The notes under the pieces were generated by a model. It was given only the letters and a program-made list of their open reading frames with translations. It had not been told where the DNA came from and searched no databases. A program made the position numbers and the translations under genes. This document shows positions 44,472 through 53,477 of a stretch of DNA of 64,000 nt, piece by piece. Position 1 is the stretch's first letter; each line of letters opens with the position of its first letter. The stretch is taken from NCBI RefSeq assembly GCF_019711565.1, contig NZ_JAIGNN010000003.1, positions 143,524 to 207,523 of the forward strand, written 5' to 3'. This stretch comes from Qipengyuania proteolytica (GTDB taxonomy: Bacteria; Pseudomonadota; Alphaproteobacteria; Sphingomonadales; Sphingomonadaceae).

Positions 44472-46411
44472 GTCTTCCCCATGATCATCGGCGCATCGCC
44501 GACCTGCTTGCGCGCCTTGGGCCTGAGCCACACGGGCGAGCTGTAGGCACGCTCCTGCGCGACGCCGTCCGCAAGGGCCTCGGGCGACAGGGTGATGCCG
44601 AACCGCTTGGCATCGAACAGGGTCCAGCGCGGGGTCGGAATCTCCAGCACGCGCACGTAATAGAACGCCCGCTGGCCCGCACGATAATCCGGATCGGTCC
44701 AGGTAGCCCGCAGCTCCGCAGCGCCGATGCTGTTCTCGTAGCTGGCTTCGGCGCGGTCGACGGTGTCGCCGACCGGCGGGATCTTGCCGCCTACCCGGGC
44801 GCGCTTGCCGTCCATGTCCGACCAGGCGACGTCGTAAACGCGCTCCTGCGCTTCGCCGTTCGCGTCGACCCAGCCCTTGATCACCTGCACGCGGTCGAGG
44901 TTGGCCCCGTCGGGGTCCTTAAGCGCCGAGATGAGGAAGACGGGGGCCTTGCCGCCATCCTCCAGTTCACCGCCCATCGGCACACCGCGCGTGTAGCCTG
45001 CGCGCACCCAATCGCCTTCCCACTCGTTGGCCTCGAAATCGAAGCCGGCGAACAGGCGCAGCACCATCCGCGGGCCCGTGGTCGCGTAGGTTTCGCGCCG
45101 CATGAAGGCGTCGAAGATTTCCGCCCGCGTATTCCCGCGCGCCCACGCAGCCGCATAGCCGCCAGCAAGGTAATGCCAACCGAAGCGCCCCACCCGCGTG
45201 CCGAGGTTCTGCGGCGCCATCGCACGCTCCGCCTTGGGTTCGTTATTGGTGTGCTTGCCGAAGAAGTTGTCCTCGTCGCCCGTGGCGAGCGCGGTGTGGC
45301 TGTCGGTCGAGCCGATCAGGCCGAAGGCATAGGGGTTGACGCCCAGCTGCTGTTCCAGCGTCAGCCCGCGTAGCAGCGCCGAGCGGATGTAGGAGCCGGG
45401 CAGCATTCCGGGCGTGGTCTTGTGCGTGAGCGGGAGGTTGCCGAGGTCCCAGCCCGCCACGCCGAAACCGGCGAACTCGTCATTGGGCGAGAGCAGTGGA
45501 TGCGTCTCGCTGTCGCCCTTGATCTGCGTCGCCTCGACCACCGGCTCGCGCGCGGCGCGGCGGCGGGCGTATTCCGCGGTCATCGGTCCGCCGTCGGGTC
45601 CGACGAGGTCGAACATCATGCCGTTCGACAGGTTCGAATTGTGCGGGATGGCGAGCACCTTGCCGCCGGTCTCGGCCTCGTAGGCGTCCATATAGTCCCA
45701 CAGCTGCTCGACCTTGGTGTCGATGCCGGGGAACGGGACCACCGTGCCGGTCTTCGCGCTGCCATCTCTGAACATGACCACGCGGTGGAGGTTGTTGCCA
45801 TCGGGCATCAACGACCATTCGAAACCGGCAAAAGCGGTAAACGTGCCCGGCTGGTTGTAGCGGTCGAGCAGCGCGAGGTGCTTGTCCCACAGGTCGCGCG
45901 TGGCCTTGCCCTGCCGCTCGGGATCGCGCAGCGCTTCGGGGATCTCGTCGTTCGCCGCCGCCGTGATGAGCTCGGCCACGGCGCGGGTCGACTGGTCGGG
46001 GCTCACGTGCATCATGTCGCGCCAGCGCCGCAGCGTCGGGTCGCGCACCAGCATGCGCGGCGCATCGTAGAGCCTGCGCGTCGCGCCCATGGCGTCCGAA
46101 TGGTCCGAGATGACGAGGAAATCGAGCGGCCGGGCGAGCTGCGCCTTCATGCCGGTGGTCGCCGTCACCTCCTCACCCCGCGCGAACTTCAGCGCGTCTT
46201 CCGGCCCGAGGCGGACGCCGAAACCGAAGGCGTCGACCGAGATATCGGTATGGAGATGGGTGTCGCCCCAATAGGGCCGGTCGGGAAACTCGCCGAGTGC
46301 GATCGTCTCCGTTCCGTCGCCGCTTTGCGCTCCGTCGGCGGTGTCGCTGACCGCCGCATTGCAGGCCGCCAACAGGCTGCACGCCACCAGAACAGCCCAG
46401 GTCCCGCGCAT
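44468..46411 (-). CDS. DUF3604 lipoprotein, PHP-type metal hydrolase-like
   Basis: A 647-residue protein. The lipobox is LLAACNAA (Cys ~17). PHP-like metal motifs are present: GDTHLHTDIS, VISDHSDAMG, AIPHNSNLSNG and GSTDSHTAL, consistent with a multi-metal phosphoesterase-like site. The natural substrate of DUF3604 is unknown. ATG 46411 follows GGGGAGG six bases upstream. It is first of an operon with a PPIase and a HupE-like protein. Confidence 0.85.
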   Translation of the reverse strand: MRGTWAVLVACSLLAACNAAVSDTADGAQSGDGTETIALGEFPDRPYWGDTHLHTDISVDAFGFGVRLGPEDALKFARGEEVTATTGMKAQLARPLDFLVISDHSDAMGATRRLYDAPRMLVRDPTLRRWRDMMHVSPDQSTRAVAELITAAANDEIPEALRDPERQGKATRDLWDKHLALLDRYNQPGTFTAFAGFEWSLMPDGNNLHRVVMFRDGSAKTGTVVPFPGIDTKVEQLWDYMDAYEAETGGKVLAIPHNSNLSNGMMFDLVGPDGGPMTAEYARRRAAREPVVEATQIKGDSETHPLLSPNDEFAGFGVAGWDLGNLPLTHKTTPGMLPGSYIRSALLRGLTLEQQLGVNPYAFGLIGSTDSHTALATGDEDNFFGKHTNNEPKAERAMAPQNLGTRVGRFGWHYLAGGYAAAWARGNTRAEIFDAFMRRETYATTGPRMVLRLFAGFDFEANEWEGDWVRAGYTRGVPMGGELEDGGKAPVFLISALKDPDGANLDRVQVIKGWVDANGEAQERVYDVAWSDMDGKRARVGGKIPPVGDTVDRAEASYENSIGAAELRATWTDPDYRAGQRAFYYVRVLEIPTPRWTLFDAKRFGITLSPEALADGVAQERAYSSPVWLRPKARKQVGDAPMIMGKT

Positions 46412-46468
46412 TGCAATCCTCCCCAATTGCTTTTCGCGAGCCGAGTTTGCGCGTGCAGTTAGCCAGCG

Positions 46469-47092
46469 TCAACTGCCGAAGGGCGTGGCTCCGTCGGGCG
46501 TGAGATACACCCACAGGCCGATGGCCGTGGCGAAACCCGTGAAGATCAGCGAGCCCAGCACCAGGCCGCCATCGCGCACCAGCAGCGCCAGTCCCAGGAT
46601 CGCGATGGCCAGCATCGGGATCGAACTGGCGAAAGGCAGGAACTCGAGCGGCGGGACGGTCGCGCACAGCAGCAGGATGGCCACCGCGACGAGCTTGATC
46701 GCAGGACCCTGAGTGAGGTTTTCCAGCCGCCCTTCGCTGTGTCGGTCGAGGAAATCGCCTACGCCGCGCAGCTTGCCGACCGCCTTGTGCAAATTCTTGC
46801 CGCTCACCGACCGCTGCTGAATGAACTGCGGCATCCAGACATGATCCTTGCCGAAGAGCAGTTGCGCTGCGGTGAGCGCGATGATGAGCGCCAGAAAGGT
46901 CGGGACGCCGGGAATGCCGCCGACCGGGCTCAGCTCGAGCAGCGCGGGGAGCATGATCAGCGGCCCGAAACTTCGCCCACCGAAATCGTCGAGCACGTCG
47001 CCGATGCAGACATTGTCATGCGTCGCGGCCAGCTCGTCGAGCTCGCCGAGTACGTCCTTGACCGATTCCGGTTCCTTGCCGGTTGCATCCAT
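46469..47092 (-). CDS. ExoD-family exopolysaccharide synthesis protein
   Basis: A 207-residue inner-membrane protein of the ExoD family, named for a Rhizobium exopolysaccharide gene; the biochemical role is unknown. Family features: DVLDDFGGRSFGPLIMLPALLELSPVGGIPGVPT at ~35-70 and a C-terminal pair of membrane segments. ATG 47092 is preferred; an upstream GTG (47116) is possible. Confidence 0.85.
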   Translation of the reverse strand: MDATGKEPESVKDVLGELDELAATHDNVCIGDVLDDFGGRSFGPLIMLPALLELSPVGGIPGVPTFLALIIALTAAQLLFGKDHVWMPQFIQQRSVSGKNLHKAVGKLRGVGDFLDRHSEGRLENLTQGPAIKLVAVAILLLCATVPPLEFLPFASSIPMLAIAILGLALLVRDGGLVLGSLIFTGFATAIGLWVYLTPDGATPFGS

Positions 47093-47131
47093 GGGCCGCT
47101 TCTCCTCGCCACCCAACGGCTCATAGCTCGC

Positions 47132-47587
47132 TTAGCTCCCGCCGCGCTTCTTCAGCAGTGCCGAGCGTTCGCAGCGGCACACTACCTCGCCGCGCTGGTT
47201 GATCGCCTCGTGCACGAAGGTGACGATCCCGGCATCGGGCCGCGACTTGCTCTCGCGCAGGCCCACGACCTCGCTCGTCGCATGCAGCGTATCGCCGATG
47301 AATACCGGCTTGGGCATCACCAGCTTGTCGTAGCCGAGGTTCGCCACCAGCGTCCCGAGCGTCGTGTCGCCGACCGACAGCCCCACCATCAGCGAGAAGG
47401 TGAAGGTCCCGTTGACGAGGATCTGCCCGAATTCGCTCGCCTTGGCCGCCTCGAGGTCGAGGTGCAGCGGCTGCGGGTTGTGAGTCATGGTCGTGAACAG
47501 CAGATTGTCCGTCTCGGTGACGGTGCGCCGGATCTCGTGCTCGATCCGGTCGCCCATCTGCCATTTGTCGAAATGCCGCCCTGCCAT
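47132..47587 (-). CDS. MaoC-family dehydratase
   Basis: Single hot-dog-fold (R)-specific enoyl-CoA hydratase-like protein, 151 residues. The family motif appears as [12 protein letters not shown] with the catalytic Asn/His variant, and [17 protein letters not shown] replaces the usual HGM stretch. ATG overlaps the aldehyde dehydrogenase stop (TGATG). It belongs to an acyl-CoA operon with the dehydrogenase and the CaiB protein. Confidence 0.88.
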   Translation of the reverse strand: MAGRHFDKWQMGDRIEHEIRRTVTETDNLLFTTMTHNPQPLHLDLEAAKASEFGQILVNGTFTFSLMVGLSVGDTTLGTLVANLGYDKLVMPKPVFIGDTLHATSEVVGLRESKSRPDAGIVTFVHEAINQRGEVVCRCERSALLKKRGGS

Positions 47588-49008
47588 CAGGCGTCGAAGC
47601 CCATCACGGCCTTGACCTCGAGGAATTCGTGGAAGCCGAATTCGCCCCATTCGCGGCCATTGCCCGACTTCTTGTAGCCGCCGAAGGCCGCGTTCATGTC
47701 GTAGCCGCCGTTGATGGCAACGCGGCCCGCACGGATCCTGCGCGACAGCTGCTTCGCGGTCTCGATATCCTCGCCCATGATGTGGCTGGCGAGCCCGTAT
47801 TCGGTGTCGTTGCCGATCCGCACGGCGTCGTCATAGTCCTCGTAGCCGAGGATGCAGAGCACGGGTCCGAAGATTTCTTCGCGCGCGATGGTCATGTCGT
47901 TGGTGACATCGGCGAAGACGGTCGGCTTGACGTAATGGCCGGTCTCGAGGCCTTCGGGCTTGCCCGGGCCGCCGGCGACCAGCGTCGCGCCTTCCTCGAT
48001 GCCCTTGGCGATCAGGCCCTGGATCTTGTCCCACTGCGCCTTGGAAACGACCGGGCCGATGGTGGCGTTGCCCCTGGGATCGCCGGGAATGACGCTTTCG
48101 GCGGCTTCCTTCGCGGCCACCTTGGCTTCTTCCATGCGCGCATGCGGCACGAACATGCGGCTGGGCGCGGTGCAGGTCTGGCCGGAATTGCCCATCATCG
48201 CGGTGGTCCCGCGTGCGACCGAGCGGGTAAAGGCACCGTCGTCGAGGATGATGTTGGGGCTCTTGCCGCCCAGTTCCTGCGCCACGCGCTTGACCGTCGG
48301 CGCGGCGTTGGCCGCGATCGCGATGCCGGCGCGGGTCGAACCGGTAAAGGAAATCATGTCGATGTCCTCATGGCCCGACATTGCGGTGCCGACGCCCGGC
48401 CCGTCACCGTTGACGAGGTTGTAGACGCCCGCCGGCACGCCAGCCGCATGCATGATCTCGGTGAAGATCGCCGCATCGAACGGGGCAATTTCGCTAGGCT
48501 TGAGGATCATCGTGTTGCCGGTCGCGAGCGCCGGGAAGACCTTGCAGGCAATCTGGTTCAGCGGCCAGTTCCAAGGGGTGATCATCCCGACCACGCCGAT
48601 GGGTTCGTAGATATGCAGCGTCGGGCCGTCCTGGCGTTCGAATTCGAACTTCTCGAGGATGCCGATGGCGGTCTGCAGGTGGCCGGCGAGCAGGCCCGTG
48701 TGCGGCCCGCTGGCGAGGCTCATGGGCGCGCCCATCTCGTCGCTCACCGCGCGGGCAAGGTCTTCCTTGCGCTTCTCGATCTCCGCCAGGATCGACCGCA
48801 TCAGTTCGAGCCGCTCGGCCCGCGAAGAGAATTGCCAGCTGTCGAACGCGCGGCGCGCGGCGACCACCGCCTTGTCGACATCGGCGGCAGTGCCGAAGGA
48901 AATATGGCCGATGGTCTCTTCGGTCGCCGGGTTCTCGACTTCGACCGTATTCGGCGTGACCGGGTCGACCCACTGGCCGTCGATATAGAACTGGGTGTAT
49001 TCGTACAT
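47587..49008 (-). CDS. Aldehyde dehydrogenase family protein
   Basis: A 473-residue NAD(P)-dependent dehydrogenase. The catalytic Glu is in QELGGKSPN and the catalytic Cys in [12 protein letters not shown]. Cofactor-binding motifs are TPWNWPLN and [11 protein letters not shown] 49008 follows GAGGAGACAGCC. It may oxidise an aldehyde or semialdehyde generated in the neighbouring acyl-CoA pathway; the substrate is unknown. Confidence 0.93.
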   Translation of the reverse strand: MYEYTQFYIDGQWVDPVTPNTVEVENPATEETIGHISFGTAADVDKAVVAARRAFDSWQFSSRAERLELMRSILAEIEKRKEDLARAVSDEMGAPMSLASGPHTGLLAGHLQTAIGILEKFEFERQDGPTLHIYEPIGVVGMITPWNWPLNQIACKVFPALATGNTMILKPSEIAPFDAAIFTEIMHAAGVPAGVYNLVNGDGPGVGTAMSGHEDIDMISFTGSTRAGIAIAANAAPTVKRVAQELGGKSPNIILDDGAFTRSVARGTTAMMGNSGQTCTAPSRMFVPHARMEEAKVAAKEAAESVIPGDPRGNATIGPVVSKAQWDKIQGLIAKGIEEGATLVAGGPGKPEGLETGHYVKPTVFADVTNDMTIAREEIFGPVLCILGYEDYDDAVRIGNDTEYGLASHIMGEDIETAKQLSRRIRAGRVAINGGYDMNAAFGGYKKSGNGREWGEFGFHEFLEVKAVMGFDA

Positions 49009-49033
49009 GGCTGTCTCCTCTTGGGGACGCCCT

Positions 49034-50128
49034 CTAGCCGTCCTTGCGCCAGCGCTCAACGACCTCGGCACCGTCTTCGGCCGCCGCGCGGATTGTGTTC
49101 GGCGTCCGGTCGAAGCGGGGGGCGGGCGCGGTGTGCCAGCGGCCATCGTGCTCCACATAGGCGCCGCGCGCCTTCATGTGCGGATGCTCGCGCGCCTCGT
49201 CCATCGGTATAACGGGGGCGAAACAGGCGTCGGTCCCTTCGAGCAATTCGCACCATTCGGCCTGCGTCTTCGTCTTGAAGAGCGCCGCAAGGTCGCCGGT
49301 GTAGTCGTCCCAATTCGCCGGGTTCATCTGGCCGTCGCGCAGCTTTTCGGGCGCATCGGCGCGCTGGAGGAGCTCGGCATAAAACTGCGGCTCGATCGCG
49401 CCGACGCTGATTTCCTTGCCGTCGGCGCATTCGTAGCAGCGGTAGAAATGCGCCGCCCCGCCCAGCAGGCCGGTGCCGCGCTCGGTGGTGCGGATCGAGC
49501 TCGGCGGCTGGCCGAAGAAGAAGCTCATCAGGCTGGTCACGCCGTCGACGATCGCCGCATCGACCACCTGCCCCTTGCCGCTGCGCTCGCGCTCCCACAG
49601 CGCGGCGAGGATGCCCAGCGCGCAATACATCGAGCCTCCGCCGAAATCGCCGACGAGGTTCTGCGGCGGGATCGGCAAATTGCCTTTGGTGCCGATGGCA
49701 TCGAGCGCGCCGGTGATGGCGATATAGTTGAGGTCGTGGCCGGCCGCCTGCGCCAGCGGCCCCTCCTGGCCCCAGCCGGTCATGCGGCCATAGACGAGGC
49801 GCGGATTCGCCTTCAGCAGCTCGTCCGGCCCCAGCCCCAGCCGCTCCATGACTCCGGGCCTGAAGCCTTCAATCAGCACATCCGCCCTGGCCAGCGCATC
49901 GAGGCAGAACTGCCTGCCCTCATTGCTCTTGAGGTCGACCGCCACGCGGTGCCGGGCGCGTTCCACGACCGGGTTCATCGGCCGGTAGCCCTGGCGCTCG
50001 ATCCGCACGACTTCGGCGCCCATGTCCGCCAGCAGCATGGCGACGTGCGGCCCCGGACCGATTCCCTGGAATTCGACGACCTTCAATCCGGTCAGCGGTC
50101 CGTTGCTTGCTGTAACTGCCATGCGCAT
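49034..50128 (-). CDS. CaiB/BaiF-family (class III) CoA-transferase or acyl-CoA racemase
   Basis: A 364-residue protein. It begins GLKVVEFQGIGPGPHVAMLLADMGAEVVRIER, typical of the family, with catalytic Asp in HDLNYIAITGALD and the GDFGGGSMYCALGI stretch. The His-Asp arrangement and GTKG/PPQN loops fit alpha-methylacyl-CoA racemases as well as formyl-CoA-type transferases. It is first of the CaiB-ALDH-MaoC operon and divergent from the enoyl-CoA hydratase. The start may be ATG 50128 or 50122. Confidence 0.9.
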   Translation of the reverse strand: MRMAVTASNGPLTGLKVVEFQGIGPGPHVAMLLADMGAEVVRIERQGYRPMNPVVERARHRVAVDLKSNEGRQFCLDALARADVLIEGFRPGVMERLGLGPDELLKANPRLVYGRMTGWGQEGPLAQAAGHDLNYIAITGALDAIGTKGNLPIPPQNLVGDFGGGSMYCALGILAALWERERSGKGQVVDAAIVDGVTSLMSFFFGQPPSSIRTTERGTGLLGGAAHFYRCYECADGKEISVGAIEPQFYAELLQRADAPEKLRDGQMNPANWDDYTGDLAALFKTKTQAEWCELLEGTDACFAPVIPMDEAREHPHMKARGAYVEHDGRWHTAPAPRFDRTPNTIRAAAEDGAEVVERWRKDG

Positions 50129-50237
50129 CTCTCTCCTCTCGCGTGGCCACCTGCATGCCAAGCCGCGCGATGGGTTGCAATTGCGAACGTGATTGCGCAG
50201 GACGCTTCCCACACAGCGAGAGACGGGAGAGGCACAC

Positions 50238-51023
50238 ATGAGCGAGTACCAGACCATCACGAGCGGACGCAGCGGCGATGTGCTCACGATCACGCTCAAC
50301 CGGCCCGAGCGGCTCAACGCCTGCCCGCCCGAGATGGCCGACGAGATTTTCGACGCGATCCGCAATCTCGGCGATGCGCGGGCCGTGCTGCTCACCGGCG
50401 AAGGCCGCGCCTTTTGCTCGGGCGCAGACCTTTCCGCCCGCGGCGAGCGATCGGTGACCGGCGGCGAAGGCGCATTCCAGTCGCTGACGAAGCATTACAA
50501 CCCGATGGTCCAGACCTTGGCGACCCTGCCGGTACCGGTCGTTTCCGCCGTGCAGGGACCGGCAGCGGGCGTCGGCTGCTCGATCGCGCTCGCGGCCGAT
50601 TTCGTGCTCGCCGGCAAGAGCGGCTATTTCCTGCAGGCCTTCGTCAATATCGGCCTCGTGCCCGATGGCGGGTCGAGCTGGATGCTGCCGCGCCTGGTCG
50701 GCACGGCGCAGGCGACGCGCATGATGATGCTGGGCGAGAAGATCCACGGCGAAGAGGCCGAGCGGATCGGCCTGATTTACAAATGCGTCGAGGACGACGT
50801 GCTGATGGACGAGGCGAAAGCACTGGCGGAACGTCTCGCGAGCGGCCCGACCGTCGCGCTCGGCCTGATGAAGCAGACGCTGCGCGACGGCTTGCACTCC
50901 GACTTCGGCACCACGCTCAGGCGCGAGGCGGAGACGCAGAAGATCGCCGGCGGCACCAAGGATGCAATGGAAGGCGGCATGGCCTTCCTGCAGAAGCGGA
51001 AGGCTGCCTTTACCGGCGCCTAA
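50238..51023 (+). CDS. Enoyl-CoA hydratase/isomerase family protein
   Basis: A 261-residue crotonase-fold enzyme. CoA and oxyanion-hole motifs are present: FCSGADLS, then VQGPAAGVGCSIALAADFVLA. The position after NIGLVPDGGSSWMLPRLVG holds Asp rather than Glu as acid/base, as in PaaG-like isomerases, so isomerase activity is possible. ATG 50238 follows GGGAGAGG. Confidence 0.9.
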   Translation: MSEYQTITSGRSGDVLTITLNRPERLNACPPEMADEIFDAIRNLGDARAVLLTGEGRAFCSGADLSARGERSVTGGEGAFQSLTKHYNPMVQTLATLPVPVVSAVQGPAAGVGCSIALAADFVLAGKSGYFLQAFVNIGLVPDGGSSWMLPRLVGTAQATRMMMLGEKIHGEEAERIGLIYKCVEDDVLMDEAKALAERLASGPTVALGLMKQTLRDGLHSDFGTTLRREAETQKIAGGTKDAMEGGMAFLQKRKAAFTGA

Positions 51024-51889
51024 TCGCCATCGACCTGCGCCAGCAGCTGCTGTGCGCGGGAGAGGTGCGGGCGGTCGAGCATCCCGCCCTTCCACCCGAT
51101 CGTGCCTGCGCCGGGATTGGCCGCGAACAGCGCCACGATCTCGCGCGCTTCGGCGATTTCGTCTGCGCCCGGCGTGAAGGCCGCGTTGATCACGTCGACC
51201 TGCGCCGGGTGGATCGCGAGCATACCGCGAAAGCCCGCGCGGCGCACTGTCTCGGCGCGAGACTTCAGCTTTTCGGTGTCGCGGAAATCGGCCTGGATCG
51301 TCTCGATCGCCGGGACGCCAGCGGTGGCTGCGCCGAGCAGGCAGAGGCTGCGCGCAAGCTCGTAGGTGAAGGCGAAGCTGCCGTCGGGATTGCGGTTGCT
51401 GATCGCCCCGATCGAATCGGCGAGGTCTTCCGCCCCCCAGGTCAGCGCGACCAGCCGCGGTGCACCTTTGAAGTCGCCGGCGTGGAACATGCTCTCGGCC
51501 ACTTCGGTCAACAGCACGATTACCGGCGTCGAGCCGATCTCGATCCCGTTCGCCGCCTCGAGCGCGGACAGGTATTTGTCCAGCGCCTCCACATCCTGCC
51601 GCCCATAGGCCTTGGGCAGCATGATCCCGCCCGGCCTGCCCGGCATCACCGCCGCAAGGTCATGCAGCGTATAGGGCCCGTCGAGCGGATTGACCCGCAC
51701 GAAAATGCGATCGCGCCTTTCGGGGTTGGCATCGAGGAAGTCGCGGATCATCCGCCGCGCCACCGGCTTGTTGTCGGTCGCGACCGCATCCTCGAGGTCG
51801 AAGATCACGACATCGGCCGTACCTTCCACTGCCTTGCCCATCTTCTTTTCGCTATCGCCGGGCGCGAACAGCCATGACCGCATCTTCAT
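51020..51889 (-). CDS. HpcH/HpaI aldolase / citrate lyase beta (CitE-like) protein
   Basis: A 289-residue TIM-barrel lyase. It begins RSWLFAPGDSEKKMGKA, has VIFDLEDAVATDNK with a metal Asp/Glu, FVRVNPLDGPYT, and a C-terminal FRGMLAIHPAQVDVIN. Family members cleave malyl-CoA or citramalyl-CoA. With the CaiB, MaoC and crotonase genes this suggests catabolism of a branched or C5 acyl-CoA. It ends convergently with the hydratase by a 4-nt overlap. Confidence 0.9.
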   Translation of the reverse strand: MKMRSWLFAPGDSEKKMGKAVEGTADVVIFDLEDAVATDNKPVARRMIRDFLDANPERRDRIFVRVNPLDGPYTLHDLAAVMPGRPGGIMLPKAYGRQDVEALDKYLSALEAANGIEIGSTPVIVLLTEVAESMFHAGDFKGAPRLVALTWGAEDLADSIGAISNRNPDGSFAFTYELARSLCLLGAATAGVPAIETIQADFRDTEKLKSRAETVRRAGFRGMLAIHPAQVDVINAAFTPGADEIAEAREIVALFAANPGAGTIGWKGGMLDRPHLSRAQQLLAQVDGD

Positions 51890-52025
51890 CGTGGGAGCCT
51901 CTCTCCTGAACTGCCCCCTCCAGCACACCTTTTGCGCGGCTTTTTCAACCCGTGGCGTGCATTCGATCCCAAGCTGCGCGCGGGGCTTGCGGTCGCGCAT
52001 GCGATCTGCTCGCTAGGATAAACCT

Positions 52026-53102
52026 ATGATCGCGGGGCAGATCGGCGTGGCCAGAGAAGAGCTTTTCGAGACGCTGGAGGATGGCCGCGAGGTGTCGCGC
52101 TGGACCTTGCGCAATGCGAGCGGCGCGGGCCTGACGGTTATGGATCTCGGTGCGACGATCCTGACGCTCGAGGTGCCGGACCGCGATGGGCGTCTTGCCG
52201 ATGTGGTCACCGGCTTCCACCGCGCGGCCGACTACATGCGCGATACCGCCTATCACGGCGCGGTGATCGGGCGCTTCGCCAATCGCATCGCGGGCGGGCG
52301 CTTCGCGCTCGGCGGGCGCGACTACGTGCTGGCAACAAACAATCCGCCCAACACACTTCATGGCGGGCAAAGCGGATTCGACAAGCGTCTCTGGCAAGCG
52401 GAAGCCATCCAGACATCCGCCGGCGAAGGCGTGCGGTTCACGCTCGTCAGCCCGGCGGGCGACGAGGGTTTCCCGGGCGAAGTCCACGTCAGCACGACCT
52501 ATGCCTGGACCGCCGACAACCACCTGATCATCGACTATGCCGCGACCAGCGACGCGCCCTCGCCATTTAACGTGACGCAGCACAGCTACTGGAACCTCGC
52601 CGGTGCCGGGTCCGGCAGCGTGATGGATCATCATCTCGCCATCGCGGCCGAAACCTATCTTCCGGTCGACGGGACCATGATCCCGACCGGCGAAATCGCC
52701 CCGGTCGCGGGCACGCCCTTCGATTTTCGCACCGCCAAACCGGTGGGCCGCGACATCGAGGCTGCCGACGAACAGCTGGCGCGGGGCGGCGGCTACGATC
52801 ACACCTTTGTGCTGGGCGGCGAGGGCTTGCGCGAGGTTGCGGTGCTGGCAGACCCACAATCCGGCCGCCGTATGATCGTCTCGACCGACTTGCCCGGACT
52901 GCAGCTTTACACCGGCAATTTCCTCGACCCTGCCGCAAGCGGCAAGCAGGGCCGACCCTACCCCCCGCGCAGCGCGATCGCGCTCGAAACGCAGTTCTTC
53001 CCCGACAGTCCCAACCAGCCGCAATTCCCGCCCGCGGTCATCGCCCCGGACCGGCCGTTCGCAAGCCGCACGATCTATGCTTTCGAATCCGAGGCCGTGT
53101 GA
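52026..53102 (+). CDS. Aldose 1-epimerase (mutarotase) family protein
   Basis: A 358-residue protein. Substrate-site motifs are RFANRIAGGRF, NTLHGGQSGFDKRLW with the His, FNVTQHSYWNLAG with the second His, and a C-terminal IALETQFFPDSPNQP with the catalytic Glu. It interconverts alpha and beta aldoses. No sugar operon surrounds it. It is the last ordinary chromosomal gene before the RiPP-like island. Confidence 0.92.
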   Translation: MIAGQIGVAREELFETLEDGREVSRWTLRNASGAGLTVMDLGATILTLEVPDRDGRLADVVTGFHRAADYMRDTAYHGAVIGRFANRIAGGRFALGGRDYVLATNNPPNTLHGGQSGFDKRLWQAEAIQTSAGEGVRFTLVSPAGDEGFPGEVHVSTTYAWTADNHLIIDYAATSDAPSPFNVTQHSYWNLAGAGSGSVMDHHLAIAAETYLPVDGTMIPTGEIAPVAGTPFDFRTAKPVGRDIEAADEQLARGGGYDHTFVLGGEGLREVAVLADPQSGRRMIVSTDLPGLQLYTGNFLDPAASGKQGRPYPPRSAIALETQFFPDSPNQPQFPPAVIAPDRPFASRTIYAFESEAV

Positions 53103-53477
53103 TCGGCGCCTCTCAAGATGCGCCGCTCGACTATCGGCCTGGGCTTCGCTGACCCCGAACATCGCACAAGCAATTTCTCTTTTGCCAACGGCGCGGCCCC
53201 GCGCACATTCAGGTGGCTCGGCAGTTCGATTGGTTCCGAATATCCAGTCACCCATACTGAAAGACGTGCGACCATAAACTCTGCAAGAGAAGTCGAAGAT
53301 GCCGGAAATTTTCTCTCCGCCTTGCAAAATGAGTGAAGGCGCGACCTCTCTTTCGGGCCATTCCTCTCGCTATAAGAAATTCCTTATATCAAATACTGTT
53401 GACCTTTTGAACCTTTCTCTGGATCAGTAACTTCAATTGCCAAGAAATCTGTTCAAATACGGAAGTTCGCTACCATC
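53103..53477. promoter_or_regulatory. Left edge of the RiPP-like island; AT-rich promoter region
   Basis: No gene is supported; a 72-codon frame at 53118-53336 has no ribosome-binding site. From ~53340 the sequence becomes AT-rich. A 16-nt quasi-palindrome (TATAAG..CTTATA, 53371-53388) and a TTGACC hexamer at ~53399 suggest an operator/promoter for the exporter gene starting at 53478. Confidence 0.4.

Noticed and set aside
48995..51877. 960-codon plus-strand frame
   Set aside because: It is antisense to the CoA-transferase and lyase genes and out of frame with the enoyl-CoA hydratase; its composition is Arg/Ala/His-rich as in shadow frames.
53118..53336. 72-codon plus-strand frame between the aldose epimerase and the exporter
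   Set aside because: No ribosome-binding site, no recognisable pattern, and the region changes composition halfway through it.
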